Assembly (NCBI RefSeq): GCF_008297975.1
Contig: NZ_VLNY01000022.1
Coordinates: forward strand, 1-56,264
DNA length: 56,264 nt
DNA from: Antrihabitans cavernicola
Lineage (GTDB): Bacteria > Actinomycetota > Actinomycetes > Mycobacteriales > Mycobacteriaceae
Reading direction: 5' to 3'
Translations under genes and position numbers: made by a program
The notes under the pieces: generated by a model
Told to the model about the DNA's origin: nothing
Databases searched by the model: none
The model's input: only the letters and a program-made list of their open reading frames with translations
Part shown: piece after piece, positions 42,748 through 50,366 of the stretch
How the letters are laid out: each line of letters opens with the position of its first letter
Numbering within the stretch: the stretch's first letter is position 1

Positions 42748-44598
42748 ATGGTCGTGGTTCCAGCGTTGTACAGCTTTGTGCTCGCTGCACTGGTCTTCGG
42801 ACCGCTGTTCGGCCCCGGCTATCTGCTGCTGCGCGACGCCGTGAGTACGCCGCACTCGTATCTCACAGACTCCGCCCTCGGCCTGACCGATGCCGCTCCG
42901 CGGGCGGTTCCGCAGGACTGGTTGCTTGCGGTGACGTCGTCTGCCGTCGATGGCGGCGTGGTCGTGAAGGTCATCCTGTTCGCCGCTCTGTGGCTGGCGG
43001 GGTGGGGTGGCGCGGTATTGGTGCGAACGGTCTTGAACGTCAGCACCGGTCCTCAACTGGTCGCCGCGACGCTGCTGATCTGGAATCCGTACGTTGCCGA
43101 GCGGCTGTTGCAGGGGCATTGGAGCCTGCTGGTCGGGTACGCGGCGCTGCCGTGGACGGTGTGCGCGGCAGTGTCGATCAGGCGCGGCAGCTCCGTGCGG
43201 GCCTGGTGCGCGTTGGCGGCCTGTCTTGCCGCGGCGGCGCTGACGCCGACCGGCGCCCTGCTTGCCGCCGTGGTGGCGCTGGTGGTCGTCGGCAAGCGGT
43301 GGTGGGGCGTCGTATTGCTGTTCCTGGTCGCGTCAGCACCGTGGCTGGTGGCGACGCTGGTGTCCGGGTCGGGTTCGGCCGCGTCGGATCCGGCGGGGGT
43401 CGCGGCGTTCGCCGCACGAGCCGAGCCGGGACTCGGCACCGTCGGCAGCCTCGCCGGGCTGGGCGGTATCTGGAATTCGACGGCCGTGCCAGGCACTCGT
43501 GGCAGTTGGTTTGCGCTGGTGGGGACGGTTTTGCTACTGGTCGTGGTCGGCCTCGGGGTGGCTCAGTTGTGGCGGCGTCGGGTGGTTGCATTGCCAGCGT
43601 TGTCGATTGTCACCGTCGTATTGATCGCGCTGGCCGCGACGCCGTGGGGACTCGACGTCGGCCGCTGGGCCGTCGAGTCCGTTCCCGGCGCGGGCCTGTT
43701 GCGCGACTCGCAGAAGTGGGTGGCACTCGCTGTTCCCGGCTATGCGCTCGCGGCAGCGGCGGGCGCGCACTGGCTGGGTGATCGGTTGCGATTCCTCCCG
43801 GAATCCGGGAGGAATCGCACGGTATCGGCTGTGTTGATCGCCCTATTAGGCATTGCACTGCCCGATCTGGCGTGGGGAGTCGGCGGGCAACTGAAACCGG
43901 TGCACTATCCCAGCTCGTGGGAGCAGGTTGCGGCCAAGGTCGACGATGGCGACCTCGCCGTGCTGCCGACAGGCATGTTCCGGATCTTCCCGTACACCCG
44001 CAGCGCGCCCGTGCTCGATCCTGCGCCGCGCATGCTGTCGGTCGATGTGCTGCAGACGGGAGAACTGCTGGTAGCGGGCGGGAAGGATTCGGGTGGGAAT
44101 GACACAGCCGGGAAGGATTCGGGTGGGAATGACACGGCCGGGAAGGATTCGGGTGGGAATGACACAGCCGGGAAGGATTCGGGTGGGAATGACACAGCCG
44201 GGAAGGATTCGGGTGGGAATGACACAGCCGGGAAGGTCACCGGCGAGGGCAGCCGGGCGAAAGAGGTGGAAGACGTTCTGCTGGCTGGCGGATCACCGCA
44301 GCAGCTCAGCGATCTGCGGGTGCGCTGGGTGTTGGTCGAGCGGACCAGCAAGGGTCCGGTCGGGTATTCGGCGCGAACGCTGGACCGGCTGAACAAGGTG
44401 TTCGAGGATCCGGAGCTGACGCTCTATCGGGTCGACGGCACTGCTCGCGAACCCGGAGCCAGTGGGCGCGGGATGACCATCGCCGCACACGTGCTGTGGA
44501 TCGTGTTGCTAGCCGGCGGCTTGCTCGGCCAGGTCGTAGTCGGATTCTGGCGCCGGCGGGTCGCCGATCAGGGAAGCCGTCGCGCCGATCAGACCTGA
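42748..44598 (+). CDS. GT-C-like integral membrane protein (Rv0226c-like) with internal minisatellite
   Basis: A 616-aa protein with about ten helices, starting ALYSFVLAALVFGPLFGPGY then LLLRDAVSTPHSYLTDSALG. The loop with DAVSTP after helix 1 resembles the acidic first loop of GT-C glycosyltransferases. It then has WNPYVAERLLQGHWSLLVGYAALPW. The C-terminal outer part contains five exact repeats of GKDSGGNDTA (residues about 445-494), then one more helix. It corresponds to M. tuberculosis Rv0226c by context. ATG 42748 is used; GTG 42724 and 42739 are in frame and possible. The sugar donor would be a polyprenyl phosphate sugar (family inference). Confidence 0.78.
   Translation: MVVVPALYSFVLAALVFGPLFGPGYLLLRDAVSTPHSYLTDSALGLTDAAPRAVPQDWLLAVTSSAVDGGVVVKVILFAALWLAGWGGAVLVRTVLNVSTGPQLVAATLLIWNPYVAERLLQGHWSLLVGYAALPWTVCAAVSIRRGSSVRAWCALAACLAAAALTPTGALLAAVVALVVVGKRWWGVVLLFLVASAPWLVATLVSGSGSAASDPAGVAAFAARAEPGLGTVGSLAGLGGIWNSTAVPGTRGSWFALVGTVLLLVVVGLGVAQLWRRRVVALPALSIVTVVLIALAATPWGLDVGRWAVESVPGAGLLRDSQKWVALAVPGYALAAAAGAHWLGDRLRFLPESGRNRTVSAVLIALLGIALPDLAWGVGGQLKPVHYPSSWEQVAAKVDDGDLAVLPTGMFRIFPYTRSAPVLDPAPRMLSVDVLQTGELLVAGGKDSGGNDTAGKDSGGNDTAGKDSGGNDTAGKDSGGNDTAGKDSGGNDTAGKVTGEGSRAKEVEDVLLAGGSPQQLSDLRVRWVLVERTSKGPVGYSARTLDRLNKVFEDPELTLYRVDGTAREPGASGRGMTIAAHVLWIVLLAGGLLGQVVVGFWRRRVADQGSRRADQT
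44080..44236 (+). repeat. 30-bp coding minisatellite, five copies plus a part
   Basis: The unit gggaaggattcgggtgggaa + tgacacagcc repeats at 44080, 44110, 44140, 44170 and 44200, then gggaagg. Only one base differs (cacggcc in unit 2). The unit length is a multiple of three and encodes GKDSGGNDTA, so copy-number change keeps the frame. Confidence 0.97.
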
Positions 44599-45738
44599 TA
44601 CCCACTGGCCGCGGGCCGACGCGTGCAGCACCTCGTGGACGCCGCGGCCGCACTGTTCCCAGGAGAATTCGCGGGCTCGGATGCGGGCCTTCTCGCCGAG
44701 CGTGACGCGTACGTCGGCATCGGTGAGCAGGGTTTCGACACCGTCGGTCAGCTCGTCCTGACCTTCGACGAGCAGCCCGGTCACGCCGTCGACGATCGAG
44801 TCCGTGAGGCCTTTCGAGCTGCGGTAGCCGACGGTCGGGACGCCGTGCTGCGCTGCCTCGATGACGGCGAGACCCCAGCCTTCCTTGCGGGAGGGAAGTA
44901 CGTGAACCCAAGCGCGGGAAAGCAATTCGTGCTTGCGCTCCTCGGATACGTGACCGTGGAACGTGACGGCGGTCTCGATGCCCAGCTGGTGCGCGCGCTC
45001 GCTGAGGTTGTCCGCCCACCAGCCGCCCCCGACCACGTCGAGGTGCAATCCCGGCAGCCGACCACGCAGCGCGGCGACTGCGGCAAGGGCGTCTTCGATC
45101 TGCTTGTGTGGCACCAGCCGCGACAGGACGACGATGCTCGGGTGCTCGGTGCGGGCGTCGACAGTGCCGATCGCAACAGGCGCAGGGACGGTGTTCGCCC
45201 CATTGCGAACGACGGCGATGCGCTCGCGTTCGACGCCGAGCACTGCCAATTCCTCAGCCGACGGCAATGACACCGTCAGGTATTGGTTGCGGCGGTGGAC
45301 GCGGGGCGATAACGTCGATTCCACCCACCAGCCGATGCGTCCGACCAGCTTGCCTGCCACCGGCCACTGCTCACGATGGCCGTGATGGACCAGCACCGTG
45401 ACCGGTGCACCGGCGACGGCGCGGGCGAAGAAGGGGATGCCGTTCTGGGTGTCGATCACCGCGTCGGGCTTGATGCCGCGCAGCGGGCCGATCCCGATCC
45501 GGCCGAGCGCGATCGCAGCAAGAGCCCGCGGATAGACGCTGAACCGGCCGCCACCGCGACTGATGTCGATGCCGTCGACCCGCTCGCGCTTGACCGCTCC
45601 CGGATAGCCGGCCGTCCGCAACGTCACCTTGATGCCGCGGGCGGCCAATTCGGCACCGACCTGCTCCAAGTACCGTTCGCTGCCGCCGCCCTGCGGGTGC
45701 CCTGTGTCGCGCCAACACAGCAACAGGACCTCGCGCAC
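44509..45738 (-). CDS. Glycosyltransferase family 4 (Rv0225-like)
   Basis: A 409-aa GT-B fold enzyme. The N-terminal lobe starts VREVLLLCWRDTGHPQGGGSERY (G-G-G-S-E) and the C-terminal GT4 lobe has SIVVLSRLVPHKQIEDALAA. VLPSRKEGWGLAVIEAAQHGVPTVGY follows, the E-x7-E donor-sugar motif. GTG 45738 was chosen because GAGGAG lies eight bases upstream. It is placed as Rv0225, between the methyltransferase and the GT-C-like gene. A nucleotide sugar donor such as GDP-mannose is likely; the product is unknown. Its last 90 bases overlap the GT-C gene end. Confidence 0.9.
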   Translation of the reverse strand: MREVLLLCWRDTGHPQGGGSERYLEQVGAELAARGIKVTLRTAGYPGAVKRERVDGIDISRGGGRFSVYPRALAAIALGRIGIGPLRGIKPDAVIDTQNGIPFFARAVAGAPVTVLVHHGHREQWPVAGKLVGRIGWWVESTLSPRVHRRNQYLTVSLPSAEELAVLGVERERIAVVRNGANTVPAPVAIGTVDARTEHPSIVVLSRLVPHKQIEDALAAVAALRGRLPGLHLDVVGGGWWADNLSERAHQLGIETAVTFHGHVSEERKHELLSRAWVHVLPSRKEGWGLAVIEAAQHGVPTVGYRSSKGLTDSIVDGVTGLLVEGQDELTDGVETLLTDADVRVTLGEKARIRAREFSWEQCGRGVHEVLHASARGQWVSGLIGATASLIGDPPAPESDYDLAEQAAG

Positions 45739-45838
45739 GTGCAGTTCTCCTCGTAGGACGGCAGACAATTGCAGACCAGACTAACGGTTACGTCCCCGAA
45801 GCCTGCTTTTCCGTGCTGATCTTCTAGGCTGTTCACTC

Positions 45839-46651
45839 GTGCCCAGCAGACCCGTGACCGCCCGATTCGCTCGTCGGGCAACCTTGCGGCGCTCGATTCG
45901 ACTGCTCGGCGACTTCGAGCACGAGCAGACGAATCCCCAGCATTTCTACGGTTCACTGGCGCGCGATTCGGTCGAAATGCTGGGCGATCTGTATTTCGGT
46001 ACGACCGGTCGGAGCTTGCAGGGCACAGTCGTACTCGATGTCGGCGGCGGTCCCGGCTACTTCGCCGAGGTGTTCGGCGAGGCCGGCGCGCGCTACCTCC
46101 CCGTCGAACCCGATCCGTCCGAGATGCACGCCGCGGGCCTGACCGTTCACGGCGCGGTCCGCGGGTCGGGGATGGCGCTGCCGTTCCGTGACGGCTCGGT
46201 CGACATCTGCTTCTCGTCGAACGTGGCCGAGCACGTGCCCGACCCGTGGGCCATGGCCGACGAGATGCTCCGGGTGACCAAGCCCGGCGGCCTGATGGTC
46301 CTGTCGTACACGGTGTGGCTCGGGCCGTTCGGTGGCCACGAGACCGGACCGTGGCATTACCTCGGCGGCGAGCGGGCCGCGCGACGCTACGTCCGCAAGC
46401 ACGGCAAGGAGCCCAAGAACAGGTTCGGCACTTCGCTGTTCGCGGTGCGCGCCTCCGACGGATTGCGTTGGGCGCGTTCGCAATCCGACGGCGATGTGCT
46501 GGCAACCTTCCCCCGCTATCACCCCCGCTGGGCGTGGTGGTTGCTTCGCATCCCCGTGCTCCGCGAGTTACTGGCAAGCAACCTGGTGATTGCGGCTTCG
46601 CCACCTGTGCGTGAAAACCAGTGCCCCAGCACTGAAAATCACGCACAGTAG
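45839..46651 (+). CDS. Class I SAM-dependent methyltransferase (Rv0224c-like)
   Basis: A 270-aa enzyme with N-terminal segment RSIRLLGDFEHEQTNPQHFY, motif I VVLDVGGGPGYFAEVFGEAG, the acidic motif LPVEPDPSEM, VDICFSSNVAEHVPDP and MLRVTKPGGLMVLSYTVWLGPFGGHE. It resembles the mycobacterial Rv0224c protein, a neighbour of the GT4 gene there too. The final residues RENQCPSTENHAQ are encoded by a long palindrome (46605-46648), so the tail is not conserved protein. GTG 45839 starts it. Probable role: methylation of a lipid or glycan (inference from context). Confidence 0.85.
   Translation: MPSRPVTARFARRATLRRSIRLLGDFEHEQTNPQHFYGSLARDSVEMLGDLYFGTTGRSLQGTVVLDVGGGPGYFAEVFGEAGARYLPVEPDPSEMHAAGLTVHGAVRGSGMALPFRDGSVDICFSSNVAEHVPDPWAMADEMLRVTKPGGLMVLSYTVWLGPFGGHETGPWHYLGGERAARRYVRKHGKEPKNRFGTSLFAVRASDGLRWARSQSDGDVLATFPRYHPRWAWWLLRIPVLRELLASNLVIAASPPVRENQCPSTENHAQ
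46605..46648. repeat. 44-nt bipartite palindrome at the methyltransferase 3' end
   Basis: Outer arms CTGTGCGTGA / TCACGCACAG (46605-46614, 46639-46648), inner arms CAGTGC / GCACTG (46619-46624, 46629-46634), loop CCCA, with A-rich bulges AAAC and AAAA between. It ends three bases before the methyltransferase stop codon (TGA... the stop is TAG region at 46649-46651) and just before the ROK gene start. Confidence 0.85.
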
Positions 46652-46656
46652 GCGGT

Positions 46657-47544
46657 ATGACTGCACTCGCGCTGGATGTCGGTGGCACCAAACTGGCGGC
46701 GGCACAGGTTTCCGAGACCGGCGTGCTGGGTGATGTGAAAAAGACACCGACACCCGAAACCGGGGTGTGGGATGCGTGCGCCGAACTGCTGCGAGCGGTT
46801 GCAGGCGACTCGACGATCACCGCGGTCGGCATCGCATCGGCCGGACCGGTCGACACGGTCGCGGGAACCACGGCGCCGATCAACATCCCCGACTGGCACG
46901 ACGGCTTCGGTATCGTCGCCGCCGCGCAATCGCTGTTCCCCTCCGCCACAATCTATTTCGCAATGGATGGCGCCTGCGCAACGTGGGCCGAGCACTTGTT
47001 CGGCGCAGCCCGCGGCGTGCCGAACGTGTTGGGAATGGTGGTGTCCACGGGGATCGGCGGCGGCATCGTGCTCGACGGCAAGATGGTCAGCGGGCGCACC
47101 GGCAATCCCGGACACGTCGGTCACATCGTGGTCCCCGGTTCCACCGAGGAGTGTTCGTGCGGCGGCATCGGGTGCGTCGAGACGGTCGCGAGCGGCCCGT
47201 CGTCGGTGCGGTGGGCGAAGCTGCAGGGGTGGGAAGGCGACGACGGCGAGCAGTTGGCGAAGTCGGCCGACGCCGGCGACTCGATCGCGGTCGCCGCGCT
47301 GCAACGAGCAGGCACAGCGCTGGGGCAGGCGATCGCCTCGGCGGGCGCACTGCTCGACATGGATCTGGTGGTGGTCGGCGGCGGGTTCGCACAAGCAGGG
47401 CCGATGCTGTGGGATCCGCTCTACGAATCGATCGCCCGCCATGCCCGGCTGAACTTCCTCACCGACCTCCGCGTCGTCGCCGCGGAACTCGGCGGACTCG
47501 GCACGCTGACCGGAGCGGGTGCCCTCACTCTCGAACGGACGTGA
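46657..47544 (+). CDS. ROK family sugar kinase
   Basis: A 295-aa kinase: ALALDVGGTKLAAAQV (phosphate-binding), VGIASAGPVDTVAGTTAP, the catalytic Asp in YFAMDGACATWAEHLFG, GMVVSTGIGGGIVLDG and GHVGHIVVPGSTEECSCGGIGCVETVASG with the ROK Zn site (His plus three Cys in CSCGGIGC). There is no DNA-binding domain, so it is an enzyme (glucose, GlcNAc or ManNAc kinase), not a repressor. ATG 46657 starts five bases after the methyltransferase stop. Its end overlaps the convergent DUF2867 gene by 20 bases. Confidence 0.9.
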   Translation: MTALALDVGGTKLAAAQVSETGVLGDVKKTPTPETGVWDACAELLRAVAGDSTITAVGIASAGPVDTVAGTTAPINIPDWHDGFGIVAAAQSLFPSATIYFAMDGACATWAEHLFGAARGVPNVLGMVVSTGIGGGIVLDGKMVSGRTGNPGHVGHIVVPGSTEECSCGGIGCVETVASGPSSVRWAKLQGWEGDDGEQLAKSADAGDSIAVAALQRAGTALGQAIASAGALLDMDLVVVGGGFAQAGPMLWDPLYESIARHARLNFLTDLRVVAAELGGLGTLTGAGALTLERT

Positions 47545-48130
47545 CCGCGCGGTTTCGCCACGCCTGCTCCCATTTTCGCGTCATCGCCGGGTAGACGATC
47601 AGGTAGCGGAACGGCTTGATCCCCGCCATGTAGAGCTGCCCGAACAGGCCATTCGGCTTCACGAGAACGGCCATCTGCAGCTGGTATTCACCGGCGTCGC
47701 TCTGCACCCAGCTGAAATGCGCGATCGCATGCACGGTCTTGTTTCCCAGTTCCATCGCGACCTCGTCGGGCAGCTCGTAAACCTGAGTGAACGGCGTGCC
47801 CGGCACCGGCGCGCCGGCCGAGTCCTGGCGCAGATCCAGCGGCAACCTGTCGAGCAGCGACGGAATCCGCGCACCGACGCCCTCACCCGGCTTGTCCCAG
47901 CCGAACAGCGCGCCGAGCTTCCACCGAACCTCGAAGAGCAGCTCGACCAGCATCGGATTGTTGTCGAGTCCGCCACTCGCCCGCAGCGCGTCGAGCATGA
48001 CCGGGAAGTCGTCGGGACCTGCGCCGGGAGTGCGGAAGACCCACACATCCTCGACCTCGAAATCGCGGGTGATCTCGTGGATGCGCCATGGACGACGCGT
48101 GTGCTCTTCGATGGGGAGTCGGGTAGACAT
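47525..48130 (-). CDS. DUF2867 family protein
   Basis: A 201-aa protein: MSTRLPIEEHTRRPWRIHEI, VWVFRTPGAGPDDFPVMLDA, FEVRWKLGALFGWDKPGEG, VYELPDEVAMELGNKTVHAI, and FSWVQSDAGEYQLQMAVLVK with GIKPFRYLIVYPAMTRKWE at the end. These are the DUF2867 features, a START-like domain of unknown function. GGAGGG in front of ATG 48130 fixes the start, which overlaps the stop of the upstream ABM-like gene by one base (TGATG). The two form a coupled operon. Confidence 0.78.
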   Translation of the reverse strand: MSTRLPIEEHTRRPWRIHEITRDFEVEDVWVFRTPGAGPDDFPVMLDALRASGGLDNNPMLVELLFEVRWKLGALFGWDKPGEGVGARIPSLLDRLPLDLRQDSAGAPVPGTPFTQVYELPDEVAMELGNKTVHAIAHFSWVQSDAGEYQLQMAVLVKPNGLFGQLYMAGIKPFRYLIVYPAMTRKWEQAWRNRAVTSVRE

Positions 48131-48414
48131 CAGAGCCCTCCCGCCACTCGCGACAGGAGAAAGTGAATTTTCCGGGGCTTGATCTCCAGCTCGTCGGACT
48201 GCGGACCCGCAGCCGCGAACGCCGCGCCGAGCAACTCCTTCGAGTCGAACCACGCTGTCGTCACCACCGCATCACCATCGGGAGTGATCCAGACTTCCGC
48301 GCGATGGAAGCCCGACCGGGTGCTCACCTTCTCGACGACCTGGTGGCATCTGCCGACGAATTCCTCGACATGCTCAGGTGCCGGATAGTGGAAAGCGACG
48401 AAACCGAACGACAT
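48130..48414 (-). CDS. Antibiotic-biosynthesis-monooxygenase-like (ABM) small protein
   Basis: A 94-aa dimeric alpha-beta barrel-like protein: SFGFVAFHYPAPEHVEEFVG, RSGFHRAEVWITPDGDAVVT, then AWFDSKELLGAAFAA. The pattern of an early beta strand, helix with E-E-F and W at the third strand is that of ABM-domain proteins. No cofactor site is evident. AGGGG before ATG 48414 supports the start. It is coupled to the DUF2867 gene; joint function is unknown. Confidence 0.65.
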   Translation of the reverse strand: MSFGFVAFHYPAPEHVEEFVGRCHQVVEKVSTRSGFHRAEVWITPDGDAVVTTAWFDSKELLGAAFAAAGPQSDELEIKPRKIHFLLSRVAGGL

Positions 48415-48542
48415 GATGTTCCCCTCTCGAATTGCCGGTACAACGAGGTTAAATCCGCTGCGCGACAACGTGATCCCCCGCCGGAGTGAGGGCAGCTCCC
48501 CCATATGCGTGAGGCAACTTGAGCAGCAAGAATTCCTCGCAT

Positions 48543-48558
48543 TCGCACATGTGTTCGG
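48543..48558 (+). promoter_or_regulatory. LexA-box-like site before the 13E12 gene
   Basis: TCGCACATGTGTTCGG matches the actinobacterial SOS box form TCGAACatatGTTCGA at both half-site cores except for one A-to-C and the last base. It ends 14 bases before the start codon of the DUF222 HNH gene, a position where repressor would block transcription. Confidence 0.5.
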
Positions 48559-48571
48559 GTATGATGGAGAC

Positions 48572-49849
48572 ATGGGGTTAGGGGAGATTCTCGACAATGT
48601 GAGCGCACTCGACATGGTCGAGCCGTGGCGCCTCACCGACGACACGATCGGTGTGTTGATCCCCGAGCTCACCAGCGCGATCCACCACCTCGAAGCGATA
48701 CGGCTGCGGTTGGTTGCTGCCGCCGACGACCGCCCGATCCCCGCACTCGACGGCTACACCAACGCCGCCGCCTGGCTGGCGGACACGACCGTACTCAACG
48801 ACCGCACAGCACGCACCATCCTGCGCCACGCCCGCGTCATAGCCGCCCACCCAGAAATCGCTGCCGCCTACGAAACCGAACAAATCTGTAGCGAACACGC
48901 CGCTCTGATCGCCGCCTTCTTCGAACACCCACCCGCCGCAATGCCAGACGACGCCATCCCCGCAGCCCGCGACTTCCTCCTCGACGCCGCACGCGACCGG
49001 GACACCCGGGTGCTGCGCGCCCACATCGAACGTCTGCACCGAATCTTCGAATCCGATCGGGTACCGCCCGCCGAAGACACCGACCGCAACACCCTCCACG
49101 CCTCGCCCACCCTGAACGGGCGCATCGCGATCAAAGGAGACCTCGACGCCGAAACCGGCGAAATGTTTCTGTCGGCGCTCTCTCCACTCTCGAAACCACG
49201 ACCCGACTCCGACGCCCAACCCGACCGGCGCTCCCCCGCGCAACGGCGAGCCGATGCGTTCACCGAGATGCTGCGCCGCTACCACGACACCGCGACCGGA
49301 CCCGCCGAGGGAAACGAACGACCACACCTGCACATCAGCATCGAAGCCCGTGACCTCGTCGAGAACACACCCGCCGCCGACCGCGGTGCCTACGCCGAAC
49401 TCTTCGCCCAGACCGGGACCGGGTGGATGCCCTGGATGGGACCACTCACCGTCCAAGCCGTGCGCCGACTCGCCTGCGACTGCGTCCTCGCATCGATCAT
49501 CCTCGACGAACACGGATGCCCCGTCGACCTCGGCCGCAGCACCCGCGTCGTCTCGAAGAAACTCCGCAGCGCCGTCGTCGCCCGCGACAAAGGCTGCGCC
49601 TTCCCCGGCTGCGGACGCCCGCCCTCCTGGTGCGACGCACATCATGTCAAGCACTGGGCAGACGGCGGCCCCACCGACCTCACCAACCTCGTCCTGCTCT
49701 GCCGATTCCACCACCGACTGATCCACCACAGCACCTGGGACGTCATCATCGGCAACGACCGACACCCCTGGTTCATCCCACCCAAACACAAAGACCCACA
49801 ACGAAAACCCATCCCAGCCCACAACCGCGGCGACCCCACGGCAGCCTGA
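48572..49849 (+). CDS. 13E12-type DUF222 HNH endonuclease
   Basis: A 425-aa protein with DUF222 (about residues 30-320, including RLVAAADDRPIPALDGYTNA and GRIAIKGDLDAETGEMF) followed by an HNH nuclease, CAFPGCGRPPSWCDAHHVKH then LTNLVLLCRFHHRLIHH, with two metal-binding CxxC/His sites complete. This is the mycobacterial 13E12 repeat family, present in many copies per genome and often suspected of being mobile. The coding strand is very C-rich with long ACC/CGC runs, unlike neighbouring genes, which supports horizontal spread. ATG 48572 was chosen; a longer frame reaches back over the LexA-like site. Confidence 0.88.
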   Translation: MGLGEILDNVSALDMVEPWRLTDDTIGVLIPELTSAIHHLEAIRLRLVAAADDRPIPALDGYTNAAAWLADTTVLNDRTARTILRHARVIAAHPEIAAAYETEQICSEHAALIAAFFEHPPAAMPDDAIPAARDFLLDAARDRDTRVLRAHIERLHRIFESDRVPPAEDTDRNTLHASPTLNGRIAIKGDLDAETGEMFLSALSPLSKPRPDSDAQPDRRSPAQRRADAFTEMLRRYHDTATGPAEGNERPHLHISIEARDLVENTPAADRGAYAELFAQTGTGWMPWMGPLTVQAVRRLACDCVLASIILDEHGCPVDLGRSTRVVSKKLRSAVVARDKGCAFPGCGRPPSWCDAHHVKHWADGGPTDLTNLVLLCRFHHRLIHHSTWDVIIGNDRHPWFIPPKHKDPQRKPIPAHNRGDPTAA

Positions 49850-49868
49850 AGAAGGTGAGATGACGACA

Positions 49869-50310
49869 TGCCCGATGCGGTGTTCCACGACCTACTCGCA
49901 GCCAGGCTGGCCGGCGACCGCGGTCAGGCGATGACGAAACTCGCTCCCTGCTCATCTATCTGGACGAGGAACACGTCCTCGACTTGCAGCGCGATCTGAG
50001 CCGCACCGAGATCGCCTGGTGGATCACCGATATCTCGTCACCCGCGATCGTGCAGTCGATGCGGAGGCACGCCGGTCACAACCTCCGCAATTCGCCGATG
50101 AAGTTCGGTCCCGCGAACGGTGTCGCCTTCCTGGAACGCGATGGTTGGCGGGCCATCGACATCGAATCGCAGTTCGCGGTGGGCGCCCGTTTGAAGCGAC
50201 TACCACTGGTGCTGCGCCCCTTCGCCTATCTCCCACAACCCAACCCGCGCAAACTCGGCAGGGCACAGTGGTCTGCCGTCGTTCGTTTGCAACACGTTCC
50301 TATCGGCTAA
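49869..50310 (+). pseudogene. Remnant of a TIGR00027-type SAM methyltransferase
   Basis: From ATG 49869 one frame reads MPDAVFHDLLAARLAGDRGQ, the N-terminal motif of this methyltransferase family. After about 25 residues the frame shifts. The next recognisable part, in another frame from about 49945, is SLLIYLDEEHVLDLQRDLS, then EIAWWITDISSPAIVQ and the conserved C-terminus QHVPIG. The middle 100 or more residues, which bind SAM, are missing. The gene is therefore a fossil with an internal deletion and frame change. It lies directly behind the 13E12 nuclease gene. Confidence 0.8.
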
Positions 50311-50366
50311 CTGCCAGCTTCGAAGACTTTCTTGTCAGCAGTTCTGCAACGTGTTTTAGTGGCTGT

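Noticed and set aside
44080-44236. Possible CRISPR-like array
   Set aside because: Units are directly adjacent with no spacers and are in frame within a protein gene, so it is a minisatellite.
48578-49888. 436-aa Val/Gly-rich open frame antisense to the 13E12 nuclease
   Set aside because: The low-complexity reading comes from the C-rich coding strand; the HNH frame has complete domains.
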